Shown here: positions 9,064 to 17,174 of the stretch, piece after piece
Position numbering within the stretch: position 1 is the stretch's first letter
Layout of the letters: every line of letters begins with the position of its first letter
Assembly: GCA_016234555.1 (NCBI GenBank)
Contig: JACRBJ010000093.1
Span: forward strand, 1-53,060
Origin: Chloroflexota bacterium
Lineage (GTDB): Bacteria; Chloroflexota; Anaerolineae; Anaerolineales; Villigracilaceae
Direction: 5' to 3'
Length of the DNA: 53,060 nucleotides
Program-made: the position numbers and the translations under genes
Notes under the pieces: model-generated
The model's database searches: none
What the model saw: only the letters and a program-made list of their open reading frames with translations
Told to the model about the DNA's origin: nothing

Positions 9064-9074
9064 GGAGATTTATT

Positions 9075-10523
9075 ATGTCACTGCTTCGGCGTATTGAACA
9101 AAGTCAGGGCGGAGGTCAGCAGGATGGTGGGACTCCATCGTCCCCTTCGCCAAAACTGCCTGGCAGCCCACCACCATCTTCGGGAGGAGACGGCTCCCGT
9201 CTTTCGTCTTTACAAGCCAGGCGCGTTAGCGCGCCCATTACATCCCCGCAGGCTGGCTCGTATTTTGACTTAAAGACCCGTGTACAGAACAAACTGCTTG
9301 CGGAGATCGACCCGTCCATGGATGCGACCAAGACCGACGAGGTTCGTCGCACAATCCAGGACCTGTTTGAACAAATCCTTTCCGAGGAGAACATTGTTCT
9401 CTCCCGCCCCGAGCGCGCGCGATTGTTCGAGCAGATTGCTGCTGAAATACTTGGATTGGGTCCATTACAGGCTTTGCTGGAGGATGACACGATCACCGAA
9501 GTCATGGTGAACGGACCCAAGAATATTTACATCGAACGCAAGGGCAAGCTTCATCGCGTTCCAATCACGTTTGAAAACAACGACCATGTGATGCGAATCA
9601 TCGATCGTATCGTCGCTCCTTTGGGACGCCGCATCGACGAATCCAGCCCGTATGTGGATGCCCGCTTGCAGGATGGCTCCCGCGTGAATGCGGTTATTCC
9701 CCCTATTTCGCTGGTTGGACCGGTGTTGACCATCCGTAAGTTTTCCAAGAATCCCATTACGATTGACCAGATGATCCAATTTGGGTCGATCACACCCGAA
9801 GCGGTCCAATTCCTGAAAGCCTGTGTGGAATCCCGCTTGAATATCGTTATCTCCGGTGGTACCGGTTCGGGAAAGACCACGCTTTTGAATGTGTTGTCGA
9901 GCTTTATTCCGTCGGACGAACGCATCATCACAATCGAAAATGCCGCTGAATTGCAGCTTCGTCAGGAACACGTAGTTACGCTCGAATCCCGCCCACCCAA
10001 TATTGAAGGACGCGGCGAGGTTTCCATCCGCGATCTGGTCATCAACTCGCTTCGTATGCGTCCCGAACGGATCATCGTCGGGGAATGCCGTGGCGGCGAA
10101 ACCCTGGATATGTTGCAGGCGATGAATACGGGTCACGACGGTTCGATGACCACTGCCCATGCCAATACGCCGCGTGACGCGATTTCCCGTATCGAAACCA
10201 TGTGCCTCATGGCTGGCATGGACCTGCCCGTCAGGGCTATTCGTGAGCAGATTGCGGGCGCTGTGGACGTTATTTGCCAGTCGGCGCGCATGCGTGACGG
10301 CAGCCGCAAGGTTGTCACCATCACAGAAATCAGCGGTATGGAAGGTGATGTGATCACTATGACGGACATTTTCGTGTTCGAGCAGACCGGCACGGAAAAT
10401 GGCAGGATCATTGGGCGCACACGCCCCACCGGACTGCGTCCAAAATTCATGGATAAAATAGAGGCGGCGGGAATTCACCTGCCACCGTCCATCTTTGGCA
10501 TTGGGGAACGACGCCGTTACTAG
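9075..10523 (+). CDS. cpaF: Pilus assembly ATPase CpaF/TadA
   Basis: This 482-residue secretion ATPase starts with a Pro/Gly/Ser-rich segment (about residues 10-60). The N-terminal domain is followed by the RecA-like core with Walker A GGTGSGKTTLLN (261-272), an Asp box, a Walker B region near RPERIIVGECRGGE, and a His box in GHDGSMTTAHANT. It is the CpaF/TadA branch of type II/IV secretion ATPases and powers Flp/Tad pilus extension, probably acting with TadB and TadC in the membrane. It has a clear ribosome-binding site (AAGGAG) and is flanked closely by cpaE and tadB. Confidence 0.95.
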   Translation: MSLLRRIEQSQGGGQQDGGTPSSPSPKLPGSPPPSSGGDGSRLSSLQARRVSAPITSPQAGSYFDLKTRVQNKLLAEIDPSMDATKTDEVRRTIQDLFEQILSEENIVLSRPERARLFEQIAAEILGLGPLQALLEDDTITEVMVNGPKNIYIERKGKLHRVPITFENNDHVMRIIDRIVAPLGRRIDESSPYVDARLQDGSRVNAVIPPISLVGPVLTIRKFSKNPITIDQMIQFGSITPEAVQFLKACVESRLNIVISGGTGSGKTTLLNVLSSFIPSDERIITIENAAELQLRQEHVVTLESRPPNIEGRGEVSIRDLVINSLRMRPERIIVGECRGGETLDMLQAMNTGHDGSMTTAHANTPRDAISRIETMCLMAGMDLPVRAIREQIAGAVDVICQSARMRDGSRKVVTITEISGMEGDVITMTDIFVFEQTGTENGRIIGRTRPTGLRPKFMDKIEAAGIHLPPSIFGIGERRRY

Positions 10524-10544
10524 GATATTTTGGAAAAACCAACC

Positions 10545-11507
10545 ATGAACTGGACCTTGATTATCATTGTAGTTGGCGTTATTGCGATCGTTGTGTTGAT
10601 TGTCGCTGTCATTGTTTCATCGAACAGTGAACGCGTTCTTGTCGAAAAACGCCTTTCCCAATATCTGGAGGAGGACGACAAGAAAATAGCTGAGCGCCAG
10701 GCGCAAAAATCCGTCATCACAGATTGGGTTTCCAAACGAGTGGAAAAGACGTCCTTTGGTGATCGCATTGCGCGCGACCTTTCCCGCGCCGATCTCAAAT
10801 TTAAGGTGGGTGAATATTTTGTGTTGATTCTGCTTGCCATCCTGGTCGGCGGTCTCTTCACCTGGTTTATAGGAAATAAGAGCATGATTTCGGCTGGGAT
10901 TGGAGCGATCGCTGGCGCGGTTGCTCCCGGTATGTACGTAAAATCGCAGCAAAAGAAACGCCTTCAAAAATTTAACGACCAATTGTCCGATATGTTGAAT
11001 TTGATGGTCAATGGCTTGCGCGCGGGGTATTCGACCATGCAGGCGATGGAGGCGATCAGCAAGGAGCTGCCTCCCCCGATTTGCGATGAGTTCAGGCGTG
11101 TGATCCAGGAAATGCAGATCGGAATTCCGATGGAAGTCGCATTGGACAACCTGCTTCGTCGTATACCCAGCGAAGACCTTGATTTCGTTGTCACTGCGAT
11201 CAACGTCCAGCGCGAGGTGGGTGGCAACCTTTCGGAAATTTTGGACAATATCTCGTTCACCATTCGTGAGCGCGTCCGCATCAAGGGCGAGGTAAGGGTG
11301 TTGACATCCCAGGTGCGCACATCTGGAAGCGTGTTGTCCATGATCCCGTTTTTCCTGGTACTCGTCCTGTGGTTTCTTAATCAGGAGTACCTGATGGCGG
11401 TCACAAAGGGGGGACCCTACATCACCGCCGCCATTATTTGTGTGGTCCTTGGCTTGATCTTCACCAGTTACTTCATCATGATGAAGATCGCGGATATCGA
11501 GGTGTAA
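10545..11507 (+). CDS. tadB: Tad pilus inner-membrane platform protein TadB
   Basis: About 320 residues. An N-terminal membrane segment (about residues 3-25) is followed by a cytoplasmic stretch, a pair of membrane helices, a type II secretion F domain (SDMLNLMVNGLRAGYSTMQAME to EVGGNLSEILDNIS), and two C-terminal helices. This is the TadB arrangement. I placed the start at ATG 10545; a TTG at 10530 with GGA nearby would add five residues and cannot be excluded. TadB and TadC form the platform on which the ATPase acts. The stop is one base from the tadC start. Confidence 0.9.
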   Translation: MNWTLIIIVVGVIAIVVLIVAVIVSSNSERVLVEKRLSQYLEEDDKKIAERQAQKSVITDWVSKRVEKTSFGDRIARDLSRADLKFKVGEYFVLILLAILVGGLFTWFIGNKSMISAGIGAIAGAVAPGMYVKSQQKKRLQKFNDQLSDMLNLMVNGLRAGYSTMQAMEAISKELPPPICDEFRRVIQEMQIGIPMEVALDNLLRRIPSEDLDFVVTAINVQREVGGNLSEILDNISFTIRERVRIKGEVRVLTSQVRTSGSVLSMIPFFLVLVLWFLNQEYLMAVTKGGPYITAAIICVVLGLIFTSYFIMMKIADIEV

Positions 11508-11508
11508 T

Positions 11509-12477
11509 ATGGGTAATCTTATTGGCACCATCGTTGTTTTACTGGTTGTCGGCGGCGGCGTGGCGCTGGTTGTACTCGGTTTTCGCTATTCCCGCAGGAA
11601 GCAGGAGGAGGAGATCGATCCCGTCATGGCGCGCCTTGCCGAGGCAACCCAGCGCGGTGAAACGGTCTCCCTTGAACAGATCGAATTACAGCAGCCTTTT
11701 ACAGAGCGGGTCCTCCTGCCGATCATAGAAAAAATCGGCGAGATTTCGACGCGATTTACGCCGCAGAAACTTTTGCAGGAAACCACCCTCAAATTGGAAT
11801 TGGCTGGTAATCCGGGTCGTATTGACGCCGCGACCTTTCTGGCTACTCGTTTTGTAGGCGCGTTGATTTTTGGCGGCGGGCTGTTGATGATCTCTCTCCT
11901 ATCCGCCACTCCATGGTCGCTGGGCAGGAAGGTTCTGGTGGTGGGTCTTTTTACCGTCATTGGTTTTTTCTTTCCCCAATTGTGGCTTCAAAGCCGAATT
12001 AACAGACGCCAGACCGAGGTGCGCAAGGCGCTGCCGGACGCTCTCGACCTCCTGACAATCTGCGTCGAGGCGGGACTGGGCTTCGATGCGGCGATGGCGA
12101 AAGTGGCTGAAAAATGGGAAAATGAGTTGTCCCTGATGTTTGGACGCACCATCCGCGAGGTCCAGTTGGGGAAAACACAGCGCGAAGCCCTGCGTGACAT
12201 GGCGGATAGAATCGCCTTGCCCGAGTTGACAAGTTTTGTGGCAGCGGTCATCCAAAGCCAGATATTGGGCGTCAGTTTGGCGAAGGTGCTTCGCATTCAG
12301 TCCGACCAGATGCGTATGAAGCGTCGTCAGTTTGCTGAGGAACTGGCGCATAAAGCCCCCGTGAAGATGATCATTCCCATGGCACTTTTGACCTTCCCTT
12401 CCATCATGATCATTTTGATGGCTCCCGCCGCGTTCCAGATCGCAGGCGCCTTTGGTCCGATGTTGGGCGGTTTTTAG
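11509..12477 (+). CDS. tadC: Tad pilus inner-membrane platform protein TadC
   Basis: This 322-residue protein has an N-terminal membrane segment, two central helices and a type II secretion F domain with RKALPDALDLLTICVEAGLG and AVIQSQILGVSLAKVLRIQ, ending with membrane helices. The motifs and its place after tadB identify TadC. No pilin, TadE/TadG pseudopilin or prepilin peptidase gene follows within the window, so these must be encoded elsewhere. The next gene (comF) belongs to DNA uptake, though family members are often found alone. Confidence 0.9.
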   Translation: MGNLIGTIVVLLVVGGGVALVVLGFRYSRRKQEEEIDPVMARLAEATQRGETVSLEQIELQQPFTERVLLPIIEKIGEISTRFTPQKLLQETTLKLELAGNPGRIDAATFLATRFVGALIFGGGLLMISLLSATPWSLGRKVLVVGLFTVIGFFFPQLWLQSRINRRQTEVRKALPDALDLLTICVEAGLGFDAAMAKVAEKWENELSLMFGRTIREVQLGKTQREALRDMADRIALPELTSFVAAVIQSQILGVSLAKVLRIQSDQMRMKRRQFAEELAHKAPVKMIIPMALLTFPSIMIILMAPAAFQIAGAFGPMLGGF

Positions 12478-12520
12478 CAAAACATTAAAGAATGACAGCC
12501 GCTTTTTGGGAGAGGCGGAC

Positions 12521-13249
12521 TTGAAAAAAAAATTGTATATCCTGTACCGTTCGCTTTGGAGCGCGCTTGATTTGATTTTCCCTCCTGTTTGTGGAGGCTG
12601 TGAAACGACGGGTTTTCGCTGGTGCAGGGAATGTCAGCAGCGCGTGCAGGTTTTGAGTGGGACAGTGTGTGATGTGTGCGGTCTTCCGCAGGATGCAAGC
12701 GGGGTTTGTGACGCTTGCAGAGTGGACAGACCGCGTTTTCATGCCCTGCGCGCCTGGGCTGTCTTTGAAGACCCTGTGAGGAAGGCATTGCACAGGCTGA
12801 AGTATCGTCGTGATGTTGCCCTGGGCGATGCGATTGCGGCACACATGCTCCAATATGTGACCGAACTATGCTGGGATATTGACATGATTGTTCCAATTCC
12901 GTTGGGGCGAAAGAGAATGAAGCAACGGGGATATAATCAGGTTGGAATGATCGCAAGACCGCTTGCACTGGCTTTGGATATCGAATTTGCACCGAAGGCT
13001 TTGGCGCGCCGTAAGGAGACGCGCTCGCAGGTGGGATTATCAAAACAGGAACGTCGCGAAAATGTCCACGAGGCGTTCCAGGCTGGGGCAAGGGTGAAAG
13101 GAAGGACCGTTCTTGTATTGGACGACGTATCCACAACAGGTTCGACCTTGTCGTCCGGCGCCGAGGCGTTGTTTTCCTCCGGCGCAAAGGATGTATACGC
13201 GTTGACAGTCGCCCGCGCATTGCCCCGTCATGGGCTGAAGCATGTGTGA
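12521..13249 (+). CDS. comF: ComF family phosphoribosyltransferase-like protein
   Basis: This 242-residue protein has a Cys-rich N-terminal zinc-binding segment (CGGCE, then CREC, CDVC and CDAC pairs). A phosphoribosyltransferase fold follows, with the PRPP-binding loop VLVLDDVSTTGSTL near residues 190-204. This is the ComF layout, associated with natural transformation and single-stranded DNA handling. I chose TTG 12521, which has a strong ribosome-binding site (GGGAGAGG); the longer frame from 12452 runs back into tadC. No other competence gene is nearby. Confidence 0.85.
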   Translation: MKKKLYILYRSLWSALDLIFPPVCGGCETTGFRWCRECQQRVQVLSGTVCDVCGLPQDASGVCDACRVDRPRFHALRAWAVFEDPVRKALHRLKYRRDVALGDAIAAHMLQYVTELCWDIDMIVPIPLGRKRMKQRGYNQVGMIARPLALALDIEFAPKALARRKETRSQVGLSKQERRENVHEAFQAGARVKGRTVLVLDDVSTTGSTLSSGAEALFSSGAKDVYALTVARALPRHGLKHV

Positions 13250-13293
13250 GCGTTGTTTGTGTCCATATTTTTTCATCCCCAAAAGGAGGACGT

Positions 13294-13857
13294 ATGTCCA
13301 ACAAAGTGGAAGTTCAGACACGCAACATCCGTTTGACCGAAAAGATCGAAGAATATGTCAACAAGAAGGCAGGGAATCTCGACCACTACCTGCCCACAAT
13401 CGAGGAGGCACGCGTGGAACTGGCTCATTACAAAGCCGCGCGCAGCGCCACGGACCGGAATGTAGTTCAAGTTACCGTTTATGGAAAGGGATTTACACTT
13501 CGCACTGAGGAGCGCTCGGACGAAGCCCTTGCTGCATTCGATCTCGCGCTCGACAACATGCAGCGCCAGATCGAGAGGTACAAAGGCAAGCATCACCACG
13601 GACGAGGCGACGGGCGCTCCGCCGCCGAAGCCGCCGAGCCGATCATCGACGATGAGACGGGCGAGCTTTCCCCGCTTGTGGCGCGAAAGAAGAAGTTCGT
13701 GCTCTACCCGATGAACGAGGAGGAAGCTGTGATTCAGATGCGCAATCTGGGACACGATAACTTCTTTATCTTTTATAATGCGGAGACCAGCAAGATCAAC
13801 GTGTTGTACCGCCGCCGCAATGGGAGTTATGGCTTGATCGAGCCTGAACTCGGATAG
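13294..13857 (+). CDS. hpf: Ribosome hibernation promoting factor, long form
   Basis: This 187-residue protein has an N-terminal S30AE/RaiA domain (about residues 1-105) and a C-terminal domain beginning VARKKKFVLYPMNEEEAV and ending NVLYRRRNGSYGLIEP, joined by an acidic linker. This is the long HPF found in most bacteria outside the enterics, where it pairs 70S ribosomes into inactive 100S dimers in slow growth. ATG 13294 follows a near-perfect AAAAGGAGG site; earlier in-frame starts lack one. It has its own terminator at 13872. Confidence 0.94.
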   Translation: MSNKVEVQTRNIRLTEKIEEYVNKKAGNLDHYLPTIEEARVELAHYKAARSATDRNVVQVTVYGKGFTLRTEERSDEALAAFDLALDNMQRQIERYKGKHHHGRGDGRSAAEAAEPIIDDETGELSPLVARKKKFVLYPMNEEEAVIQMRNLGHDNFFIFYNAETSKINVLYRRRNGSYGLIEPELG

Positions 13858-13871
13858 ACGGATAATTTTCG

Positions 13872-13910
13872 AATTGCCCGGCGGCTATGCTGTCGGGCAA
13901 TTTTTTATTT
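13872..13910 (+). terminator. Rho-independent terminator after hpf
   Basis: A 9-bp stem AATTGCCCG / CGGGCAATT (13872-13880 and 13894-13902) is followed by TTTTATTTT. It lies just before the folE ribosome-binding site (TTGGAGCAG). Confidence 0.85.
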
Positions 13911-13920
13911 TGGAGCAGAC

Positions 13921-14544
13921 ATGGAATTCGACGATATGAATGACAGGGATGTTGGCGGGGAAGGCATCGACGACGCGGCGATTGAAACTGCCGTGACTCA
14001 AATATTGCAGGCGGTTGGGGAGGACGCCCGGCGCGAGGGGCTGCAATTTACGCCGCGCCGTGTGGCGCGCATGTACCATGAATTACTGGGTGGTTACACG
14101 GTGGATTCGACAGCCATTATCAATGGCGCGCTTTTCGAAGTGCAATATGACGAAATGGTGATCGTGCGCGACATCGAGTTTTACAGCCTGTGCGAACATC
14201 ACATGCTGCCTTTCATTGGACGGGCGCACGTGGCGTATATTCCCAATGGCAAGGTGCTGGGACTTTCAAAGATTCCCCGCATTGTGGACATGTACGCCCG
14301 CCGCCTGCAGGTGCAGGAACGCATGACCCGCCAAATCGCCGACTTTCTGCGTGACCTGCTCAAACCGCAGGGTGTGGCGGTGGTGGTGGAGGCCATGCAC
14401 CTGTGCTCGATGATGCGCGGTGTGAAGAAACACGACGCGCGCATGACCACCTCGGCGATGCACGGCGCATTCCGTGCCAACCTTGCCTCGCGCGAGGAAT
14501 TCCTCGCGAACATTTCACGCGGCGCGGGACCCTTGCATATTTAG
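13921..14544 (+). CDS. folE: GTP cyclohydrolase I
   Basis: This 207-residue enzyme converts GTP to dihydroneopterin triphosphate, the first step of folate and pterin synthesis. It carries the conserved CEHHMLPFIGRAHVAYIP motif with Cys and His zinc ligands, SKIPRIVDMYARRLQVQER, and CSMMRGVKKHDARMTT with the third zinc ligand Cys. Length and motifs are typical. The folB gene for a later step lies convergent just downstream, and pabB-pabC is about 22 kb away. Confidence 0.96.
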   Translation: MEFDDMNDRDVGGEGIDDAAIETAVTQILQAVGEDARREGLQFTPRRVARMYHELLGGYTVDSTAIINGALFEVQYDEMVIVRDIEFYSLCEHHMLPFIGRAHVAYIPNGKVLGLSKIPRIVDMYARRLQVQERMTRQIADFLRDLLKPQGVAVVVEAMHLCSMMRGVKKHDARMTTSAMHGAFRANLASREEFLANISRGAGPLHI

Positions 14545-14591
14545 ACTTCGACTCGTACTCACGGTGGTGGGGACTCCGCCCAAAGCGGATT

Positions 14592-14957
14592 CTAACCCTC
14601 GACGTTTTTCGTCCGCTCGATTTCCACCGCCACCGAATCGGCTTCTGGAACCGCTCCGGGCTTGTCCACCCGCAGGATGACTTTGACGACCTTCGGCTCC
14701 CGCAGGCAGATTTCCGCCAGGTCGTTTGCCAGTGCTTCGACCGTCATTCGCGCCGCGCTTTCCGCGTGGGCGCGGAGTTTTTTTGCCATCTCGCTGTAGT
14801 TGACGCAGTCCGCGATGTCGTCGCTTTGGGCGGCGGCGAATGTGTCGGCAAACATCGCGGCGTTGATAATGATCTCGCGCGGCGCCGCCCGCTCCCAGTC
14901 GTGGATGCCGAGGATGCCGTGCGCGCGCAGGTTCGTGATGATGACTTTATCCTTCAT
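14592..14957 (-). CDS. folB: Dihydroneopterin aldolase
   Basis: This 121-residue enzyme cleaves dihydroneopterin to 6-hydroxymethyl-dihydropterin and glycolaldehyde in folate synthesis. It shows the family start LRAHGILGIHDWERAAPREI, the VNYSEMAKKL region with the pterin-binding Tyr, the LANDLAEICL helix and the catalytic-region motif VILRVDKPGAV. The gene overlaps the upstream Lgt-like gene by 11 bp on the minus strand, so it is probably the last gene of a tlpA-lgt-folB transcript. It is convergent with folE. Confidence 0.93.
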   Translation of the reverse strand: MKDKVIITNLRAHGILGIHDWERAAPREIIINAAMFADTFAAAQSDDIADCVNYSEMAKKLRAHAESAARMTVEALANDLAEICLREPKVVKVILRVDKPGAVPEADSVAVEIERTKNVEG

Positions 14958-15675
14958 GACTTTTCCTCAGTCGATATTCGAACAAAATGAAAACAATTGC
15001 CAGTGCGACCCACGCGATGACCTGTCCCTGGCGCAAGCCGTTGAGGATTAACGCGCTGTCGCCGCGAAATGCCTGGATGAAGAGTTGGGCGGCGGCTGTG
15101 AGCGCGGCATACGCGAGGAAGAGAAGCCCCGGGCGTGGATTCTGTTTCTGGAACCAGACCAACCCGAAGATTAGGAGCGAAGCGGCTGTCTCGTAGATTT
15201 GAGTCGGGTGGCGGGTCGCGTTCCAAAGATTGATTCCCCAGGCGACGTCGGTCTCCATCCCAAATGCGGTTCCAGCCGCGAGATGACTTAATCCGATCCC
15301 GACGGATAGAACTGCAAAGAATGGCGTGAGCGCGTCGAGCGTGTTCCAAAGTTTTAGCCCGCGTCGCTGACCGTAGATTGCGGCTGTGATGACGGCGACT
15401 GCAATTCCGCCGAGCGGGTCGAAGATATCGGGGTTGATGGAGATGATGCCGAGCGGGCTTTTGATGAAGGCGGACAGGTTTTGCAGAACGAAGGAGAGCC
15501 GCCCGCCGACGACGAAGGCGATCAAGCCGTAGTAGGTGAGGTTGTTGATATCGTCTTTGCCGATGCCGTAACGTTCGGCGCGTTTTTCGGCGAGGGTCAG
15601 TCCGATCCACGTGGCGAGCAAAAGCAGGATCATGTGGCGGGGCGGGGAGAAGAAGTTGCGAAAAAGTGTAAGCAT
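14947..15675 (-). CDS. Prolipoprotein diacylglyceryl transferase-like membrane protein
   Basis: This 242-residue protein has about seven membrane segments. It contains YYGLIAFVVGGRLSF, GGIAVAV, GLSHLAAGTAFG and the strongly Lgt-like RHPTQIYE. Lgt transfers diacylglycerol to the lipobox Cys of lipoproteins. The usual HGG motif after the second helix, which holds an important His in Escherichia coli Lgt, reads DPLGGIA here, so this is a divergent branch that may have another substrate. It lies one base after the TlpA-like gene. A lipobox protein is encoded at 31787-32476. Confidence 0.72.
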   Translation of the reverse strand: MLTLFRNFFSPPRHMILLLLATWIGLTLAEKRAERYGIGKDDINNLTYYGLIAFVVGGRLSFVLQNLSAFIKSPLGIISINPDIFDPLGGIAVAVITAAIYGQRRGLKLWNTLDALTPFFAVLSVGIGLSHLAAGTAFGMETDVAWGINLWNATRHPTQIYETAASLLIFGLVWFQKQNPRPGLLFLAYAALTAAAQLFIQAFRGDSALILNGLRQGQVIAWVALAIVFILFEYRLRKSHEG

Positions 15676-15676
15676 G

Positions 15677-16231
15677 TTATTTGAGGATTTGTTCGATGCG
15701 CGCGCGGAGCAATGCCTCGGACATCGGTCCGCCGATGACGACTTCCTGAATGACGCCGAAGTGGTCGATGAAATATGACGAAGGCAGGGAGCGCAGTTGA
15801 TATGCCGCGCCGACCGCGCCTGTTTCGTCGAGCAGAACGGGGAAAGTCAGGTTGTACTTTTGAATGAAGGGAACCACGTCTGCGGGGTTGTCCTGATAGG
15901 TCATATCCACCGCCAGGACGACCAGTCCCCGGTCTTTGTATTCGCGGTACATCTTTTCGATGGCGGGCATTTCGGCGCGGCACGGCGGACACCACGTTGC
16001 CCACAAGTTGACCAGTACGGCATTGCCCTTGAGTTCGGAGAGGGTGTATCCCTCGCCTTCGGGCGTTTTCAGCGTGAGGTCGGGAGCGGTAAAGCCGGCC
16101 TGTGGCGCGGAGGTCGTTCCAGTTGTGTTTGACTTGTCGGCGCTGATGACGATCCACGCTGCGCCTGCGAGCAGGACGAGAAGATAAAGGGGGATGCGCT
16201 GTTTTGTTGACATGATTTTTCGAGTATACAT
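15677..16231 (-). CDS. TlpA/ResA-like membrane-anchored thioredoxin
   Basis: This protein of up to 184 residues has an N-terminal membrane anchor (about residues 12-31), a Ser/Thr-rich linker, and a thioredoxin fold with WATWCPPC (Cys81 and Cys84). The cis-Pro region is RSLPSSYFID. Proteins like this reduce disulfides outside the membrane, for example for cytochrome c maturation. The start may instead be the ATG at 16213, six codons in; neither has a strong ribosome-binding site. It heads the tlpA-lgt-folB transcript. Confidence 0.88.
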   Translation of the reverse strand: MYTRKIMSTKQRIPLYLLVLLAGAAWIVISADKSNTTGTTSAPQAGFTAPDLTLKTPEGEGYTLSELKGNAVLVNLWATWCPPCRAEMPAIEKMYREYKDRGLVVLAVDMTYQDNPADVVPFIQKYNLTFPVLLDETGAVGAAYQLRSLPSSYFIDHFGVIQEVVIGGPMSEALLRARIEQILK

Positions 16232-16265
16232 GAATTGGGGTGTAAAATATAGTTGTTTTCAAGCC

Positions 16266-16296
16266 TGTTTACCTGTCTACTTGTTTACCTGAATTC
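16266..16296 (+). repeat. Short direct repeats before the DUF429 gene
   Basis: TGTTTACCTG occurs twice (starting 16266 and 16282), separated by TCTACT. It is another low-complexity junction like that at 1501, placed just before the start codon at 16304, with no visible ribosome-binding site. Confidence 0.5.
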
Positions 16297-16303
16297 CCTG
16301 CCC

Positions 16304-17065
16304 ATGCTTTTCACCGACTCAGTTTTCATTGGCATCACCCCCGCCTCGGAGCGCAAGCTCTTTGTTTACGCCGTGCTGGATCGGGAATTGAAGCTTGTCT
16401 CGCTGGCTGACGGTGAAATGGGCGATGTGACCGCATTCATCGCCGGGCAGGATTCCGCTGCCGTGGCGGTCAATGCGCCATCAGGAGTGAATCGCGGTCT
16501 GGTGCGCGAGATGGTGAAAAGCAAGATGCTCACGCCGTATCAACTTCGTCGCACCGAGCTGCGACTGGCGGAGCATGAATTGCGCGAGCATGGCATTTTC
16601 GTGACGAAGACCCATGCCAGCGCGGAACTTTGTCCCGCATGGATGCAGGCGGGGTTTAGCCTGCATCGCAAGCTGGGGAAGATGGGTTTCCAGAAATATC
16701 CCGAAGGCGATTCGAAACGATTGGTTTTGGAGACCAATTCACAGGCGTGTTATTCCCTGATGGGGGGGCAGGTTCCTCTGGCAAGGCTTTCGTTGGAGGG
16801 ACGCTTGCAGAGACAGTTGATCCTCTACGAGCATGGACTCGACATCCGCGACCCGATGGATTTCTTTGAAGAGATCACGCGCTACAAAATCATCAAGGGG
16901 ATTTTGCCCATGGAATTGTTGTATCAGCCCGACCAGCTTGACGCGCTTGTGGCGGCATACATCGCGTGGCTGGCTGCGTACAAACAGGAGGGGGTTTTTG
17001 AGATCGGCGATTCAAAAGAGGGAATGGTGGTTTTGCCCGGAAAGGGCTTGAAAGAGAAATATTAG
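16304..17065 (+). CDS. DUF429 family protein
   Basis: This 253-residue protein starts with a strand-rich segment FIGITPASERKLFVYAVLD and has the NAPSGVNRGLVREMV, RRTELRLAEHELREHGI and RLVLETNSQACYSLM motifs of DUF429. Members are predicted RNase H-fold nucleases of unknown biology. The conserved acidic Asp of the first strand is Thr or Ser here (GITPAS), so catalytic activity is uncertain. I chose ATG 16304; the frame opens earlier at 16253, but that would place repeat sequence in the protein. It stands alone between divergent tlpA and the pentose phosphate genes. Confidence 0.7.
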   Translation: MLFTDSVFIGITPASERKLFVYAVLDRELKLVSLADGEMGDVTAFIAGQDSAAVAVNAPSGVNRGLVREMVKSKMLTPYQLRRTELRLAEHELREHGIFVTKTHASAELCPAWMQAGFSLHRKLGKMGFQKYPEGDSKRLVLETNSQACYSLMGGQVPLARLSLEGRLQRQLILYEHGLDIRDPMDFFEEITRYKIIKGILPMELLYQPDQLDALVAAYIAWLAAYKQEGVFEIGDSKEGMVVLPGKGLKEKY

Positions 17066-17081
17066 GCAGTTCCGACTTTCG

Positions 17082-17105
17082 AGGGTGAGCCCCTCGAAGT
17101 TTCTG
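17082..17105 (+). repeat. Imperfect inverted repeat between DUF429 gene and tkt
   Basis: TTTCGAGGG and CCCCTCGAA form an imperfect inverted repeat around TGAG. It may serve as a weak terminator but has no T-run; more likely it is one of the short palindromic elements scattered between genes here. Confidence 0.45.
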
Positions 17106-17174
17106 GATTTGGGCAATTCCATACCGCCCTTTGGTAAAATATATAAATTCTTTTTTTTGGTGAGGACTTCATAA

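Noticed and set aside
9465..10478. 337-codon open frame on the minus strand opposite cpaF
   Set aside because: It lies wholly inside the clearly identified cpaF gene, has no recognisable domain, and has the composition expected of an antisense shadow.
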